This document shows positions 62,991 to 64,000 of a stretch of DNA of 64,000 bases, piece after piece (position 1 is the stretch's first letter; every line of letters starts with the position of its first letter). Both the position numbers and the translations under genes were made by a program. The stretch comes from Bacteroidales bacterium (lineage in GTDB: Bacteria > Bacteroidota > Bacteroidia > Bacteroidales > P3). The stretch spans positions 1-64,000 of the forward strand of contig JAFSQF010000003.1 in NCBI GenBank assembly GCA_017446745.1. Reading direction: 5' to 3'. The notes under the pieces are model-generated. The model was given only the letters and a program-made list of their open reading frames with translations. It was not told the DNA's origin and made no database searches.

Positions 62991-64000
62991 ATGAAAGTTC
63001 ATTTCATAGCTATAGGAGGAAGTGCCATGCACAATCTGGCGTTGGCGCTACAACAGAAGGGATACACCGTCACGGGTTCTGACGATGAGATTTTCGACCC
63101 TGCGCGAAGCCGACTGGCAGCGGCGGGGCTGCTGCCGGACGCCGAGGGCTGGCACCCCGAACGCATCACGAGCGACCTTGACGCCGTGGTGCTGGGCATG
63201 CACGCCCATGCCGACAACCCCGAGCTGATACGAGCCCAGGAACTGGGCTTGAAGATATACAGCTACCCTGAATACCTCTACGAACAGTCGAAGGACAAAC
63301 TGCGCATCGTGGTGGCCGGCAGCCATGGCAAGACAACAACGACGGCAATGATTCTCCACGTGTTGCGCCACAGCGGCATAGAAGCCGACTACATGGTGGG
63401 GGCTCAGCTCGAGGGCTTCGACCTCATGGTACGGCTCTCGCAGACGGCGCGCATCATGGTTCTTGAGGGCGACGAATATCTGACCTCGCCCATCGACCGC
63501 CGCCCCAAAATTCACCTCTACCATCCCAACGTGGCTATCATCACCGGCATAGAATGGGACCACGTCAACGTCTTCCCCACCTTTGACAACTATAAAGAGC
63601 AGTTCGCCAAATTCATCGACCTTATAGAGGAGGGCGGCACGCTGATATATTGCAACGACGACCCCGTGGTGCGCGAAGTGGTTGGCGACAACCATCGCGA
63701 GGACATTGCCCGCCTGCCCTACGATGTCCCGGCCACACATCCCCCGCTGCGCATCTTCGGGCGTCACAACCTGCTGAACATGACAGCGGCACGCCTTGCA
63801 TGCCGCGAGATAGGCGCGAACGACAGCCAGTTCGACGAAGCCATAACCACCTTCGAAGGGGCCAGCAAACGCCTTGAATGCTTATGGAGCGACGACCATT
63901 CGGCTCTTTATAAAGATTTTGCCCACGCCCCGTCGAAGCTGCGCGCCACCGTCAATGCCGTCCGCGAGGAATATCCAAAGCGCACACTCATAGCCTGCAT
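62991..64000 (+). CDS. mpl: UDP-MurNAc:L-Ala-D-Glu-meso-DAP ligase Mpl (cut by window edge)
   Basis: Mpl joins recycled murein tripeptide to UDP-MurNAc. Only the first ~336 residues are in the window. MKVHFIAIGGSAMHNLALAL is the family start, followed by the ATP site AGSHGKTTTT and EGDEY (catalytic Glu/Asp), then ITGIEWDHVN. The sequence motif HNLA distinguishes it from MurC. The ATG at 62991 is the family start; an in-frame ATG at 62907 would add 28 residues of non-family sequence. Confidence 0.92.
   Translation, partial: MKVHFIAIGGSAMHNLALALQQKGYTVTGSDDEIFDPARSRLAAAGLLPDAEGWHPERITSDLDAVVLGMHAHADNPELIRAQELGLKIYSYPEYLYEQSKDKLRIVVAGSHGKTTTTAMILHVLRHSGIEADYMVGAQLEGFDLMVRLSQTARIMVLEGDEYLTSPIDRRPKIHLYHPNVAIITGIEWDHVNVFPTFDNYKEQFAKFIDLIEEGGTLIYCNDDPVVREVVGDNHREDIARLPYDVPATHPPLRIFGRHNLLNMTAARLACREIGANDSQFDEAITTFEGASKRLECLWSDDHSALYKDFAHAPSKLRATVNAVREEYPKRTLIAC

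Overview
The window looks like a chromosome segment of an uncultured member of Bacteroidales (phylum Bacteroidota). The evidence is the TAnnTTTG promoter boxes with an upstream TTTG about 19-21 nt away, the lack of Shine-Dalgarno sites, a type IX secretion C-terminal sorting domain, a GWxTD protein, an UpxY/NusG-like antiterminator, PepSY-like proteins and many small lipoproteins. Genus and species cannot be read from the sequence.

Positions 1-6720 are an accessory or defence-like island. It holds the 3' end of an IS4-superfamily transposase abutting a truncated D12-class adenine methyltransferase, a second D12-like methyltransferase overlapping the first, a YhcG/DUF1016 PDDEXK nuclease, a Bro-N/DinD-like protein, and an antitoxin next to an internally deleted RelE-like toxin. 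Three leftward transcription units there share a nearly identical promoter-plus-leader module. About 1 kb without genes follows.

Positions 6725-22604 are mostly housekeeping: lysine fermentation enzyme Kdd, a phosphotyrosine phosphatase, a GWxTD / LpxL-type acyltransferase / GT2 envelope cluster, GltX, an OmpH-like protein, an outer-membrane barrel, dipeptidyl peptidase IV, tRNA-Ser(CGA), a secreted Ser/Thr/Arg repeat protein and a nucleoside phosphorylase. A second YhcG gene, cut off before its catalytic Glu-x-Lys, lies at 22673-23533 beside a 63-bp hairpin array.

Positions 24032-40829 carry UpxY-TrkA-TrkH-TrkH, a nitroreductase, a thioredoxin-like T9SS cargo protein, a PepSY-like protein, PurA, MurB, an AAA-CYTH protein resembling eukaryotic TTD14, a MATE exporter and an M20 amidohydrolase. 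Positions 40866-64000 hold an acyltransferase, a GH20 hexosaminidase, a Wzx-like flippase, FtsK, a zinc-ribbon/TerB protein, an ABC-F ATPase, RarA, QueA, MurF, TypA, a macro-like protein and the start of Mpl. Between the flippase and FtsK lies a four-gene cassette of three paralogous cysteine-rich lipoproteins with a MauE/DoxX-thioredoxin fusion, which has its own promoter.

The most distinctive genome-wide signal is a set of intergenic hairpins. Several families share a layout (a short conserved tag, a 6-9 bp stem, a fixed 3-4 nt loop), while the stems differ between copies by paired, compensating changes. They occur singly, in arrays and inside two-locus composite repeats. Separate MITE-like elements with AAAAAATAAG-type terminal inverted repeats also carry GC-rich hairpins. 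These hairpins, the cysteine-lipoprotein cassette and the shared leader module are the best candidates for undescribed biology here.
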